A stretch of 64,000 bases of DNA from Xenophilus sp. Marseille-Q4582 (GTDB lineage Bacteria; Pseudomonadota; Gammaproteobacteria; Burkholderiales; Burkholderiaceae_C). Shown here one piece after another: positions 1 to 9,217 of this stretch (positions are counted from its first letter, which is position 1; each line of letters starts with the position of its first letter). The stretch lies in NCBI RefSeq assembly GCF_916700565.1, contig NZ_CAKAKO010000003.1, positions 186,001 through 250,000 of the forward strand. Direction: 5' to 3'. Below the pieces are notes generated by a model. That model searched no databases. It was not told where the DNA came from and saw only the letters and a list, made by a program, of their open reading frames with translations. A program made the translations under genes and the position numbers.

Positions 1-516
1 CAGCGCCGACGGGCTGTAGCCGCTGCTCGGGTAGCGCTTCACGAATTCCGCGAACGCGGTCTGCGCCTGCGCGAACTGGCCCGAACGGAAGACGCCCAGC
101 GCGGCTTCGAATTCGGTCTTCTCGCGCGGGTCGGCCGTGAATTCGCGGCCGTCCACGTTCACCTGCGTGGGCGCGTTCTCCTGCAGCTTGGTCGTGATGT
201 CGGCCTGGCGCTGCTGGGTTTCCGCCAGCGCGCGCTGCAATTCCTCGTTCTTGCCGGTCTGGCGCGCGATCTCGCCGCGCAGCCCGTCGATCTGCTGTTG
301 CAGCTCGACCAGGCTGCGGCGCAGCTGGCCGTTCTCGTCGGCCAGGCGCTGGTTGTTGGCCTCGGCCTGCGTGCGGATGGTTTCCACGCGCTGGCGCAGA
401 TCCAGGATGGCCTTGCGCGCCTCGCCGTCCTCGAAAAGCGCAGCCTGCGCGGAAGCTCCGCACAAGGCCAGGGCGGCCAGGGCCGCCGCGTGCCAACGGA
501 ATCGCCGAGTGCTCAT
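1..516 (-). CDS. cpoB: Tol-Pal system protein CpoB/YbgF, 3' part outside the window
   Basis: Periplasmic protein that links Tol-Pal driven outer-membrane constriction to septal peptidoglycan synthesis. The reverse strand from the ATG at 516 gives 172 residues: a signal peptide ending near residue 25 (after a hydrophobic Ala/Leu core and Ala-Gln-Ala), a Gln/Glu/Arg-rich coiled coil at about 33-105, a short linker, and the start of a TPR-type region with an FEAAL...FRSGQF...F...YP pattern. This is the known CpoB layout (coiled coil then TPRs). The ATG overlaps the pal stop codon (ATGA), so it is the last visible gene of tolB-pal-cpoB and probably translationally coupled. The C-terminus lies beyond position 1. 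Confidence 0.9.
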   Translation of the reverse strand, partial: MSTRRFRWHAAALAALALCGASAQAALFEDGEARKAILDLRQRVETIRTQAEANNQRLADENGQLRRSLVELQQQIDGLRGEIARQTGKNEELQRALAETQQRQADITTKLQENAPTQVNVDGREFTADPREKTEFEAALGVFRSGQFAQAQTAFAEFVKRYPSSGYSPSAL

Positions 517-1043
517 CAGCGGTAGACGATCTCGGCGCGGCGGTTCTGCGCCCAGGCTTCCTCACCGCTGCCTTGCGAGGCCGGCTTTTCCTTGCCGAAG
601 CTCACGGCTTCGATCTGCGCGTCGTTCACGCCCAGCAGCGTGAGCGCGCGGCGCACGGCCTCGGAGCGCTTCTGGCCCAGCGCCAGGTTGTATTCGCGGC
701 CGCCGCGCTCGTCGGTGTGGCCTTCGATGGAGATGCTACGCGAAGGATTGGCCTTCAGGAAGCGCGCATGGCCATCGATCAGCTGCTGGTACTCGGGCTT
801 GATGGTGTAGCTGTCGAAGTCGAAGTACACGATGCGCGCCACGCCCACCGGTCCCTGGCGGGTCTGCGCGTTCGGGTCGATGGTGACCGGCGCCACGCCG
901 CTGGCCGAGCCCGAACCGCCCGCGCCCGCGCCGCCCATGCCGCTGCCCGCGGTCGAAACCGGGGCCTCGTTGAGCTTGGTGCCCGACGAGCAGCCGGCGA
1001 TGAGTGCCACGATGGCCAGGGAACAAAGGGAACGCTTGAGCAT
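516..1043 (-). CDS. pal: Peptidoglycan-associated lipoprotein Pal
   Basis: Outer-membrane lipoprotein that binds peptidoglycan and the Tol complex. The 175-residue product has a lipoprotein signal with a lipobox ending at Cys18 (LIAGC), a Gly/Ser-rich linker, and an OmpA-like C-terminal domain with the typical VYFDFDS start and an EGHTDERG...YN..LG..R motif. The length fits Pal. The start was chosen because GGAG lies at a good distance upstream and the signal peptide starts there. It sits 59 bp downstream of tolB, and its stop overlaps the cpoB start. Confidence 0.96.
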   Translation of the reverse strand: MLKRSLCSLAIVALIAGCSSGTKLNEAPVSTAGSGMGGAGAGGSGSASGVAPVTIDPNAQTRQGPVGVARIVYFDFDSYTIKPEYQQLIDGHARFLKANPSRSISIEGHTDERGGREYNLALGQKRSEAVRRALTLLGVNDAQIEAVSFGKEKPASQGSGEEAWAQNRRAEIVYR

Positions 1044-1102
1044 GCTGGAAACTCCTCTCGAATCGAACTGATTGATCTTGGTTGACTGAACTGAACTCAC
1101 AC

Positions 1103-2419
1103 TTACTGTTTCTGGAACGGACCCCAGTCGGGCTCGCGGATGTCGCCGGCACGCCCGGCCAGGCGCGCCTTGATCTTTCCGTCGAGCGTCGTGGTCATCA
1201 GCGCCTCGCCGCTGGGCAGTCGGGTCGCGTAAAGGATCAGCTTGCTGTTGGGCGCGAAGCTCGGATTCTCGTCGGCCGAGGTGTCCGTCAGTGCAGTCAC
1301 GGTTCCGCTGGCCAGCTCCATGACGTGCAATTTGAAAGCCCCGCCCACGCGGGAGATGTAGGCCAACCACCGTCCGTCCGGGCTGACGGCGGGCGAGATG
1401 TTGTAGGAGCCCGTGAAGGTCACGCGCGTGGGTGCGCCGCCGCCGGCAGGCATGCGGTAGATCTGCGGCGCGCCGCCCCGGTCGCTCACGAAGTAGATGC
1501 CGCTGCCGTCGGCCGCGAAGGTGGGCTCGGTGTCGATGCTCGCGCTTTGCGTCAGGCGGCGCGGCTCCCCGCCGCCGGCCGGGATGGAATAGAGCTGCGA
1601 GCCGCCGTCGCGGCTGAGCGTGACCGCCAGCGACGCGCCGTCGGGCGCCCAGGCGGGTGCACTGTTGGAGCCGCGGAAGTTGGCCAGCAGGCGGCGCTGG
1701 CCGCTGGCCACCGTGTGCACGTAGACGATGGGCTTGCGCGACTCGAAGGACACGTAGGCCAGTTGCCCGCCGTTGGGTGACCAGACCGGCGAGATGATCG
1801 GCTCGGGGCTGGCCAGCGCGGCCTGCGCGTTCTCGCCGTCGGCATCGGCCACCCACAGCGTGTGGCGCCCGCCGGCGCGCGTCACGTAGGCCACGCGCGT
1901 GGAGAAGATGCCCTTCTCGCCGGTGAGCTTCTCGTACACGTAGTCCGCGATGCGGTGCGCCGCCAGGCGCAGGTCGGCCTGCGGCACGGTGTAGCTCTGG
2001 CCGCCCAGGTCGGCGCCGCGCACCACGTCCCACAGGCGAAAGCGCACGTCGTAGCGGCCGTCGGCCAGGCGCGTGACGCTGCCGGCCACCAGGGAATCGG
2101 CCGTGCGCTGGCGCCACAGGCTCAGGTCGGGGCGGCTGGTCTCGTCCAGGGCCTGACCCGAGGCGTCGACGCCGCGGAACTGGCCGCTGCGTTCGAGGTC
2201 GGCCTGCACGATGGCCGAGATTTTGTGGGGCGAGGCCTCCTCGCCGCGGAAGGGCACCAGGGCGATGGGCAGCTGCGTCAGTCCCACGCCCGAGACCTCG
2301 ACGCGGAACTGCGCGAGAACGGGCAATGCGGGGGAGGCCATCAGGGCCGCCAGAAGGGCTCGGCGGCTGGAAATCGCGGCAGACGCAGGAAACGCGGGCG
2401 GCAAGGGCTTCTTGTTCAT
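1103..2419 (-). CDS. tolB: Tol-Pal system beta-propeller protein TolB
   Basis: Periplasmic partner of Pal. The 438-residue product has an N-terminal export signal (a twin-arginine-like SRRALLA stretch, then a hydrophobic segment ending near AQF), an N-terminal TolB domain, then repeated propeller blades with SPDG/APDG and YxxR/W motifs (for example WSPNGGQLAYVS and APDGASLAVTLS). A start at 2524 in the same frame would add 35 residues before the signal peptide, so the ATG at 2419 is preferred; no strong ribosome site is visible for either. First visible gene of the operon. Confidence 0.95.
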   Translation of the reverse strand: MNKKPLPPAFPASAAISSRRALLAALMASPALPVLAQFRVEVSGVGLTQLPIALVPFRGEEASPHKISAIVQADLERSGQFRGVDASGQALDETSRPDLSLWRQRTADSLVAGSVTRLADGRYDVRFRLWDVVRGADLGGQSYTVPQADLRLAAHRIADYVYEKLTGEKGIFSTRVAYVTRAGGRHTLWVADADGENAQAALASPEPIISPVWSPNGGQLAYVSFESRKPIVYVHTVASGQRRLLANFRGSNSAPAWAPDGASLAVTLSRDGGSQLYSIPAGGGEPRRLTQSASIDTEPTFAADGSGIYFVSDRGGAPQIYRMPAGGGAPTRVTFTGSYNISPAVSPDGRWLAYISRVGGAFKLHVMELASGTVTALTDTSADENPSFAPNSKLILYATRLPSGEALMTTTLDGKIKARLAGRAGDIREPDWGPFQKQ

Positions 2420-2613
2420 GCAGTACGGAGGATTTCCCGGAAAGAAAGTTTCCAGCGGGCGGAAAGCACGTAATGGTACACACTGCTTGCACACCTTTCG
2501 TAACTGTGCAATACGGCGCGGCATTGGCTGACAAGCGGGGTGCGGCTTCGGGCACGGCGGCGCGCGCAGGCGTCGCCAAGGCGGCCCAAAGGCGCCCCGT
2601 AGAATCCGCCGCC

Positions 2614-4425
2614 ATGCAGTCTTCCGCCCCCGATACGCCGGCGCAACTCCCCCTGAAGCGCCGGCTGGGCCGGCTGATGACCTGGTTCGGCGGCTCGCGC
2701 AAATGGTGGGGCCTGGGCGTGTTCATGGCGCTGCTGGCGGCCTTGACCGAGCCGCTGATGCCCGCCCTCATGCAGCCGCTGCTGGACCGCGGCTTCACCC
2801 AGGGCCGGCTCGCGCTGTGGACCGTGCCGGCCGCGATCATCGTGCTGTTCGCCGTGCGCGGCCTGGCGCAGTTCGTGTCGCAATACGCGCTGGCGCGCAT
2901 CGCCAACGAAGGCATGCAGCGCCTGCGCCGCGTGCTCTTCGAGCGGCTGCTGTCGGCCGAGCTCGCCCTCTTCTCGCGCCAGTCGGCCAGCGCGCTGTCG
3001 AACACCGTCGTCTATGAGGTGCAGACCGGCGGCGTGCTGCTGGTGCAGGCGCTGCTGAGCCTGTCGCGCGACGGCTTCACCGTGGTCGCCCTGCTCTTTT
3101 ACCTGCTGTACCTCAACTGGAAGCTCACGCTGGTCGTGGCGCTGCTGGTGCCCGGCGTTTCGTGGATCATGAAGGCGCTCTCGCGGCGCCTGTATCACCT
3201 GACCCGGCAGGGCCAGGCGGCCACGGACGAGCTGGCCTATGTCGTGGAAGAAAACGTGCTGGCCCACCGCATGGTGCGGCTGCACGGCGCGCAGGCCGGC
3301 CAGGCCGAGCGCTTCGAGACGCTGAGCCACCGCCTCAACCGGCTGGCCGTGAAGTCCACCATCGCGTCCGCCGCCATGACGCCGCTCACGCAGCTGTTCG
3401 CGGCCGTGGCGCTGTCGGTGGTGGTGATGATCGCGCTGTGGCAGTCGGGCGAACAGGGCCTCACGGTGGGCGGCTTCGTGGCCTACATCACGGCCATGCT
3501 GATGCTCATCGCACCCATCCGCCGGCTGGCCGACATGGCCAATCCGATCACGCGCGGCCTCGCGGCGCTGGAGCGCGGCGTGGCCCTGATCGACCACACG
3601 CCGACGGAAAGCGAAGGCGTTTTTGCACCCGCGCACCCCCACGCACGCGCCGAAGGGCGGATCGAGCTGCGCCAGGTGCGCGTGAACTACCGCGACGACA
3701 GCGAGGCCCGTGCGCTGGATGACGTGTCCTTGACCGTGCGGCCCGGCGAGGTGGTGGCTTTCGTCGGCCCCTCCGGCTCGGGCAAGAGCACCCTGGTCAA
3801 CCTGCTGCCGCGCTTCGTGCTGCCCTCTTCCGGCCAGGTGCTGCTGGACGGCACCGACGTGGCCGAATGGCGGCTGGCCCGCCTGCGCGCGCAGTTCGCG
3901 CTCGTCAGCCAGGACGTGGTGATGCTCAACGACACGCTGGCGGCCAACGTGGCGCTGGGCCAGGCCATCGACCGCGAGCGCGTGCAGCAGTGCATCGCCG
4001 CCGCCAACCTGGCCGAACATGTGGCGCGCCTGCCCGAGGGCATGGACACGGTGCTGGGCCACAACGCCACCCAGCTGTCGGGCGGCCAGCGCCAGCGGCT
4101 GGCCATCGCCCGCGCGCTGTACCGCGACGCGCCGGTGCTGCTGCTCGACGAGGCCACCTCGGCCCTGGATGCCGAGTCCGAACGCCAGGTGCAGGAAGCC
4201 CTGCAGCGCCTGATGCAGGGCCGCACCACGCTGATCGTGGCGCACCGGCTGTCGACCATCCAGCATGCCGACCGCATCGTGGTGATGGAGCAAGGCCGCA
4301 TTGCCGAGCAGGGCAACCATGCGCAGCTGATGGCGCTCGATGGGCTTTATGCGCGGCTGCAGCGGCACGCGGGCGGGGCGCGCGTGGACGCGGGCGGCGG
4401 CGAGGAAGCGGCGGCCAGCGCCTGA
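2614..4425 (+). CDS. msbA: Lipid A export ABC transporter, MsbA type (fused permease/ATPase)
   Basis: Inner-membrane homodimeric flippase for lipid A-core. The 603-residue product has a six-helix transmembrane domain (about 30-330) followed by a nucleotide-binding domain. Visible motifs are Walker A GPSGSGKST near 385-393, signature LSGGQ near 488, Walker B LLLLDEATSALD near 510, and a switch His in IVAHRLST. Length and domain order match MsbA. The ATG at 2614 directly precedes the cytosolic tail and first helix; upstream in-frame codons continue into the tolB promoter region and look non-coding. It is divergent from tolB. Confidence 0.88.
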   Translation: MQSSAPDTPAQLPLKRRLGRLMTWFGGSRKWWGLGVFMALLAALTEPLMPALMQPLLDRGFTQGRLALWTVPAAIIVLFAVRGLAQFVSQYALARIANEGMQRLRRVLFERLLSAELALFSRQSASALSNTVVYEVQTGGVLLVQALLSLSRDGFTVVALLFYLLYLNWKLTLVVALLVPGVSWIMKALSRRLYHLTRQGQAATDELAYVVEENVLAHRMVRLHGAQAGQAERFETLSHRLNRLAVKSTIASAAMTPLTQLFAAVALSVVVMIALWQSGEQGLTVGGFVAYITAMLMLIAPIRRLADMANPITRGLAALERGVALIDHTPTESEGVFAPAHPHARAEGRIELRQVRVNYRDDSEARALDDVSLTVRPGEVVAFVGPSGSGKSTLVNLLPRFVLPSSGQVLLDGTDVAEWRLARLRAQFALVSQDVVMLNDTLAANVALGQAIDRERVQQCIAAANLAEHVARLPEGMDTVLGHNATQLSGGQRQRLAIARALYRDAPVLLLDEATSALDAESERQVQEALQRLMQGRTTLIVAHRLSTIQHADRIVVMEQGRIAEQGNHAQLMALDGLYARLQRHAGGARVDAGGGEEAAASA

Positions 4426-4471
4426 GCACCATCCCGCCCTGCGGCGGCCACGCCGCCGAAGCGGGCCCGGC

Positions 4472-4900
4472 TCAGAAATCGACCACCACCGAGGGCGCGC
4501 TTCTGCGGGCCTCGCCGTGGTACACGGCCTCGATGTTGTTGCCGTCCGGGTCCAGCACGAAGGCAGCGTAGTAGCCCGGGTGGTAGGGCCGCTCGCCGGG
4601 GGCGCCGTTGTCGCGCCCGCCATGCGCGAGGGCGGCCCGGTGGAAGGCATCGACGGTGGCCCGGTCCTTGGCCTGGAACGCCAGGTGATGCCGGCCCGTC
4701 AGCTGACCCAGCGCCGCCTCGCTGTCGGCCGAAGACACGAAGAGTTCGTCGGCCCAGAAATAACTGTCGCCGGTGCCGCCGATCGGAATCTCGAGCACGG
4801 CCAGCACCGCGGTGTAGAACGCCTGGCTGGCCTTCAGGTCGCGCACGACGAGTTGCAGATGGTCGATGAGCCGGCCGCGATGCAGTTGGTTGGTTTCCAT
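4472..4900 (-). CDS. VOC-fold (glyoxalase/bleomycin-resistance type) protein
   Basis: The 142-residue protein has the beta-alpha-beta-beta-beta fold of vicinal oxygen chelate proteins. Candidate metal ligands are His in IDHLQLV, His in HHLAFQ and Glu in GNNIEAVYHG. The pattern VLDPDGNNIEAVYHG is typical of small glyoxalase-like proteins whose substrate cannot be read from sequence. The start codon is only 16 bp from the end of the IS5-family element, so the native promoter has been displaced. Convergent with msbA. Confidence 0.85.
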   Translation of the reverse strand: METNQLHRGRLIDHLQLVVRDLKASQAFYTAVLAVLEIPIGGTGDSYFWADELFVSSADSEAALGQLTGRHHLAFQAKDRATVDAFHRAALAHGGRDNGAPGERPYHPGYYAAFVLDPDGNNIEAVYHGEARRSAPSVVVDF

Positions 4901-4916
4901 GGAGGGGTCCACTGAG

Positions 4917-5760
4917 AGCGTGTTCAAAGTCTCTTGAGCAAGAGCACCAAGAATGCCAAGTGGACGAACTGCAGGCTGGTGTTGAGCCATCGCTCGCAGT
5001 TCTTCCACAGCCTCCTGTTCTTGTCCAGCCAGGCAAAGCTGCGTTCCACGACCCAGCGCTTGGGCATCACCTTGAAAGTGTGAAGCTCGCTTCTCTTGGC
5101 GATCTGCACCGTCACATGCCCTCCCAGAATCTGCTGCACGCCTTGCGCGAACGGCCGACCGATGTAGCCTGCATCGCACAGCAGGCTTTGTAGCCGGCTC
5201 AACCGGGGCTTGCAGCGCTGTAGCGCCTGCAGTGCGCCTTTGCGGTCCGTCACCTCGGCCGTGGTCACCGCTATCGCATGCGGCAATCCCTGGGTGTCCA
5301 CCGCGATGTGGCGCTTGATGCCCGAGACCTTCTTGCCTGCGTCATAGCCCTTAAAGCCCGCCGTGTGCGTGTTCTTCACGCTCTGCGCGTCCACGATCAA
5401 GAGCGTGCTGCAGGCGTTGCGCCCCAGTTTCTCGCGGGCCGCGCCAACCTGATTTTTTTAATGCCTGCTCCAGCAGGCTGCCACCCTCGCGTGGCTCGCT
5501 CCAGATGGCAAAGTACGAGTGCACGGTGCGCCACTTGGGAAAGTCGCTGGGCAGTGCCCGCCACTGACAGCCCGTGCGCAGCAGGTAAAGCACGGCGCAA
5601 AACACCTCGTACAGCTCCACTTTGCGTGGGGCAGTCTTTCTGCGCGCACTCTCCAGCAATGGCCGGATCACCTCGAACTGCTCGCGCTTGATGTCGCTGG
5701 GGTAGCCTTTTCTCACCCACCGAGCTTCTCACATCAAGAGGGTGAGACTTTGAACACGTT
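4917..5760 (-). mobile_element. IS5-family insertion sequence (844 bp)
   Basis: Terminal inverted repeats are visible at both ends: 17 bp reading A(G/A)CGTGTTCAAAGTCTC inward from 4917 and from the complement of 5760, with one mismatch. CTGAG flanks both ends (4912-4916 and 5761-5765), consistent with a target duplication of about 3-5 bp. The interior encodes an IS5-type transposase in two overlapping frames. Size, two-frame organisation and short duplication resemble the IS427-like part of the family. It sits between a VOC gene and rng. Confidence 0.9.
4924..5716 (-). CDS. IS5-family transposase, two frames joined across an A7 run
   Basis: Frame A (from GTG 5716, 121 codons to 5351) carries the N-terminal DUF4096-like part (SDIKREQFEVI..LLE, then GCQWRALPSDFPKW.TV). 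Frame B (to 4924, read in frame from just after the A run) carries the DDE part, with VDAQSVKNT, KVSGIKRHIAVDTQGLP and a C-terminal RWVVERSFAWLDKNRRL motif. The frames meet at a run of seven A on the coding strand (5453-5459). Frame B is +1 relative to frame A, so one fewer A would give a single ORF. Either programmed slippage or an inactivating indel fits. The stop codon lies inside the left inverted repeat. Confidence 0.85.
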
Positions 5761-5867
5761 CTGAGTGAAAGAAAGCGAGAGCGGAGCTTCGCCCGTTCTG
5801 TGCGCCCGCGCCGTCAGACGGCGCCTACACGAAGGCCGCGCCGCCCAACCCGCGCGTGCGGCCGCCG

Positions 5868-7406
5868 TCACAGCAGCACGATGTCGTACTGCCCCTGCCC
5901 CATCGCCGGCTCGGCCTGCAGCGAGATGGGCTTGCCGATGAAGTCGGACAGGCCCGCCAGGTGCTGGCTCTCCTCGTCCAGGAAGAGCTCGATCACCTGC
6001 GGCGGCGCGACGATGCGGAACTCCTTGGGCGTGAACTGGCGCGCCTCGCGCAGGATCTCGCGCAGCGCGTCATAGGCCACGGTGCGCGCGGTCTTCACGA
6101 TGCCCTGACCGCTGCAGGCTTCGCACGGTTCGCACAGCATGTGGGCCAGCGATTCGCGCGTGCGCTTGCGCGTCATCTCCACCAGCCCGAGGGCCGAGAA
6201 CCCGCCCGCGGTGGTTTTCACGCGGTCGCGGCCCAGCTGCTTGCGGAATTCGGCCAGCACCTGCTCGCGGTGGTCGTCGCGCACCATGTCGATGAAGTCC
6301 ACGATGATGATGCCGCCCAGGTTGCGCAGGCGCAGCTGGCGCGCGATGGCCTGCGCGGCCTCCAGGTTGGTCTTGAACACCGTGTCGTCGAAGTTGCGCG
6401 CGCCCACGTACGCACCGGTGTTCACGTCCACCGTCGTCAGCGCCTCGGTCTGGTCGATGACCAGGTAGCCGCCGGACTTGAGGTCCACGCGCCGGCCCAG
6501 CGCGCGCGTGATGTCCTCGTCGATGTTGTAGAGGTCGAAGATGGGCCGCTCGCCCGTGTAGAGCTGCAGCCGGCCCACGGCCTGCGGCATGAACTCCTGC
6601 CCGAAACGGCGCAGCAGCTCGTGCTGTTCGCGCGAATCGATGCGGATGCTGGTGGTCTCGTCGGTGGTCAGGTCGCGCAGCACGCGCTGCAGCAGGCTCA
6701 GGTCCTGGTGCAGCAGCGAGCGCGCGGGCATGCGCGTGGACTGCTCGCGGATGCGCGTCCAGGTCTTGCGCAGGTAGGCGATGTCCTCGGCCAGCTCGGC
6801 GTCGCTCGCGTCCTCGCCGTTGGTGCGCAGGATGAAGCCGCCGTGGTGCCCCGCCGCGGCACCGGCGCCCGGGCCCTCCTGCGCGGCGGCCGCCTCGGCC
6901 AAGGCCAGCAGGCGGCGGCGCAGCGCGTCGCGCTGATCGGGCGGGATCTTCTGCGACACGCCGATGTGCTGGTCCTGCGGCAGGAAGACCAGCATGCGCC
7001 CGGCGATGCTGATCTGCGTCGACAGGCGCGCGCCCTTGGTGCCGATCGGGTCCTTGATCACCTGCACCAGCAGGGACTGGCCTTCGAAGACCTGCTTCTC
7101 GATCGGCACGGGGGGCGCATTGCGGCCTTCTCGTTCCCGATCGCGTTCGAGCGGCATCGCGCCCCGCGAGCCCGGCGTGAACGGCGCCACGATGTCGGCC
7201 ACATGCAGGAAGGCCGTGCGCTCCAGCCCGATGTCGATGAAGGCCGACTGCATGCCCGGCAGCACGCGCGAGACCTTGCCCAGGTAGACGTTGCCGACCA
7301 GGCCACGCTCGAGCGTGCGCTCCACGTGCAGCTCCTGCACGGCGCCGTGTTCGACCACGGCCACGCGCGTTTCCTGCGGCGACCAGTTGATGAGGATGTC
7401 CTGCAT
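5868..7406 (-). CDS. rng: Ribonuclease G
   Basis: Endoribonuclease of the RNase E/G family that matures 16S rRNA 5' ends and degrades mRNA. The 512-residue product starts MQDILINWSPQETRVA, the standard RNase G N-terminus, then an S1-like domain (GNVYLGKVSRVLPGMQSAFIDIG), the catalytic DNase I-like part with VDVNTG and IIIVDFIDM, and the Zn-link CEPCEACSG motif near the C-terminus. It lacks the long disordered tail of RNase E. It is the last gene of the nadD-rsfS-rlmH-maf-rng run, 23 bp after maf. Confidence 0.95.
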   Translation of the reverse strand: MQDILINWSPQETRVAVVEHGAVQELHVERTLERGLVGNVYLGKVSRVLPGMQSAFIDIGLERTAFLHVADIVAPFTPGSRGAMPLERDREREGRNAPPVPIEKQVFEGQSLLVQVIKDPIGTKGARLSTQISIAGRMLVFLPQDQHIGVSQKIPPDQRDALRRRLLALAEAAAAQEGPGAGAAAGHHGGFILRTNGEDASDAELAEDIAYLRKTWTRIREQSTRMPARSLLHQDLSLLQRVLRDLTTDETTSIRIDSREQHELLRRFGQEFMPQAVGRLQLYTGERPIFDLYNIDEDITRALGRRVDLKSGGYLVIDQTEALTTVDVNTGAYVGARNFDDTVFKTNLEAAQAIARQLRLRNLGGIIIVDFIDMVRDDHREQVLAEFRKQLGRDRVKTTAGGFSALGLVEMTRKRTRESLAHMLCEPCEACSGQGIVKTARTVAYDALREILREARQFTPKEFRIVAPPQVIELFLDEESQHLAGLSDFIGKPISLQAEPAMGQGQYDIVLL

Positions 7407-7429
7407 GTGCGTTCGGGCGTTCGGGCTCG

Positions 7430-8038
7430 TCAAAGGCGGAAGCCGGCCTGGCGCAGCAGCTGCGCGGTCTCGAAGGCCGGCAGCCCCATGATGCCCGAAT
7501 GGCTGCCCGCGATGTGCGCCACGAAGGCGCCGGCGCGACCCTGGATCGCATAGGCGCCGGCCTTGCCCATGGGCTCGCCGCCGGCCACGTAGTCGGCGAT
7601 CTGCCGTCGCGTGAGTTCGGCAAAGCGCACCTGCGACACGCTCAGCGCCGCGAAGCGGCGGCGGCCCGCCTGCACCGCCACCGCCGTGAGCACGCGGTGC
7701 GCGCGTCCCGACAGCTGCGTGAGCATGGCGCGCGCCTCGGCCGCGTCGGCGGGCTTGCCCAGGATGCGGCCGTCCAGCGTCACCGTGGTGTCGGCGCACA
7801 GCACCGGCGCGGCCGACAGGGCGCGGCGCTTCCATCGCTGCACCGCAGCATCAAGCTTGAGCGCCGTCACGCGCTGCACGTAGGCCGTGGCCGATTCGCG
7901 AGGCAGCACGGCTTCGAGCGACTCCGCGTCCTCGCTCGCATCGGCCAGCAAGGGCCGATGCGCGATGCCGAGCTGCTCCAGCAATTGCGCGCGGCGCGGG
8001 CTTTGGGAGGCGAGGTAGACGAACGAGGGAGCAGGCAT
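7430..8038 (-). CDS. maf: Maf-family nucleotide pyrophosphatase
   Basis: House-cleaning nucleoside triphosphate pyrophosphatase (dTTP/UTP or m7GTP type). The 202-residue product begins [18 protein letters not shown], the Maf signature, and continues with [16 protein letters not shown] and [18 protein letters not shown], both diagnostic. The in-frame ATG at 8038 was chosen because it leaves the usual few residues before the SQSPRR motif. It normally lies next to rlmH and rng in this lineage; here a dioxygenase-like gene separates it from rlmH. Confidence 0.95.
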   Translation of the reverse strand: MPAPSFVYLASQSPRRAQLLEQLGIAHRPLLADASEDAESLEAVLPRESATAYVQRVTALKLDAAVQRWKRRALSAAPVLCADTTVTLDGRILGKPADAAEARAMLTQLSGRAHRVLTAVAVQAGRRRFAALSVSQVRFAELTRRQIADYVAGGEPMGKAGAYAIQGRAGAFVAHIAGSHSGIMGLPAFETAQLLRQAGFRL

Positions 8039-8055
8039 GGACGACGCAAGAGAGT

Positions 8056-8754
8056 TCAAGGGGCCGGAACGCATCGATTCCAGCACCAGCCGACAGGCCC
8101 CGGCACGGGCGCGAAGAGAAAGTGCAGCACGCGGCGCCGCACGGGAGCCTGCATGCGCGACGACGCATGCAGGAGCAGGGGCCTCATCAACAGCACGTCG
8201 CCGGCACGTGCGGTACACAGCTGCTCGCCTTCCCGCAGGCGCCACAGCCGGGCCTGCGCGTTGTCGAGCCAGCCGGCCCCGTGGCTGCGAGGCACCACGC
8301 GCAAGGCGCCCGCCAGAGGGCCGCAGTCGTCCAGGTGGATGCGCACCGCCAGCAACTGCCGCAGCACTTCCTCGGGCGCCTGCGTGAAAGGCTCACCCTC
8401 CTTGAGGCGGACGGCGCGGCCCGCCGCGCGCGCCGGCACGCTCAAGTCCTGGTGCCAGGCCACCAGCCAGTTGCGATCGGCACGTTTGTCGAACAGCGTG
8501 CATTGAACCGCGGCGCTGGCCGCGGGCAGCAGGCCCATCGCCGCCAGCCGCGCGCGCAGGCGCTCGGCCAGCGCGGCACATGCGGGCTGCGCCAGCCATT
8601 GGCGCGAGCCGGCGTCGTGGGACGTCCGCCTCGCGGTCACGCGGATCAGCGCGCGCACACTGCGCGGCGCCACGCAGGCGGGAAGCAACGCCCAGCCTTC
8701 GTGGTCCAGCTGTCGCGCCGCATCCGGCACCGCGTCCGGGCCCGTCTCACTCAC
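8056..8754 (-). CDS. Phytanoyl-CoA dioxygenase (PhyH)-family protein
   Basis: Predicted Fe(II)/2-oxoglutarate oxygenase of 232 residues. The facial triad is visible as HxD in VAWHQDLSV and a distal His in [10 protein letters not shown], with an Arg after it (APVRRR) suited to binding 2-oxoglutarate. [20 protein letters not shown] is a family hallmark. The proposed GTG start at 8754 overlaps the rlmH stop (GTGAGTGA), suggesting translational coupling; an upstream ATG at 8829 in the same frame would lie deep inside rlmH. The substrate is unknown. Confidence 0.8.
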   Translation of the reverse strand: MSETGPDAVPDAARQLDHEGWALLPACVAPRSVRALIRVTARRTSHDAGSRQWLAQPACAALAERLRARLAAMGLLPAASAAVQCTLFDKRADRNWLVAWHQDLSVPARAAGRAVRLKEGEPFTQAPEEVLRQLLAVRIHLDDCGPLAGALRVVPRSHGAGWLDNAQARLWRLREGEQLCTARAGDVLLMRPLLLHASSRMQAPVRRRVLHFLFAPVPGPVGWCWNRCVPAP

Positions 8755-9217
8755 GGTGGTACGGATGCCCCGCGTTGAGCGACCAGGCGCGGTAGAGCTG
8801 CTCGACCAGCAGCACACGCACCATGGCATGGGGCAGCGTCAGGTCCGACAGGCGGATGCGCTCGTGCGCGGCGGCCTTGAAGGCAGGGTCGAGGCCATCG
8901 GGACCGCCGATGACCAGCGCCACGTCGTCGCCCTCGCCTTGCCAGAACTGCAGGCGCGCAGCCAGGGCCTTGGTCGTCAGATTCGTGCCGCGCTCGTCGA
9001 GCACGACCACGCGCATGCCGCTGCGGTCGATGGCCGCCTCGATGCGCTCGCGCTCGGCGGCGTACAGCGTCTCCAGGCCCTTGGAGCCGCGCGGTTCGGT
9101 CTTGACCGCGCGCAGCTCCAGCTTCAGCTCCGGCGGAAAGCGCTTGGCGTAGTCGTCCCAGGCCGTCTGCGCCCAGTCGGGCACGCGCTGGCCGACCGCG
9201 ACGACGCGCAGCCTCAT
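8747..9217 (-). CDS. rlmH: 23S rRNA pseudouridine1915 N3-methyltransferase RlmH
   Basis: SPOUT-family methyltransferase that methylates pseudouridine 1915 of 23S rRNA. The 156-residue product matches the family length, with LDERG near the middle, the knot motif VIGGPDG, and the C-terminal [24 protein letters not shown]...HPYH. Its start overlaps the rsfS stop (ATGA at 9214-9217), and its end overlaps the next GTG. Confidence 0.97.
   Translation of the reverse strand: MRLRVVAVGQRVPDWAQTAWDDYAKRFPPELKLELRAVKTEPRGSKGLETLYAAERERIEAAIDRSGMRVVVLDERGTNLTTKALAARLQFWQGEGDDVALVIGGPDGLDPAFKAAAHERIRLSDLTLPHAMVRVLLVEQLYRAWSLNAGHPYHRE

Noticed and set aside
516-3005. 829-codon minus-strand frame joining pal to a region beyond tolB
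   Set aside because: Only the last 175 codons are real (pal). The rest runs out of frame through tolB and antisense through msbA.
4924-5716. Two separate transposase genes in the IS5-family element
   Set aside because: The halves of one DDE transposase are split at an A7 run, so they are treated as one frameshifted or slippage-read gene.
5800-5830. Hairpin GCGCCGTC/GACGGCGC after rng as a terminator
   Set aside because: No T-run follows in the rng direction and the stem is short, so it is not listed as a feature.
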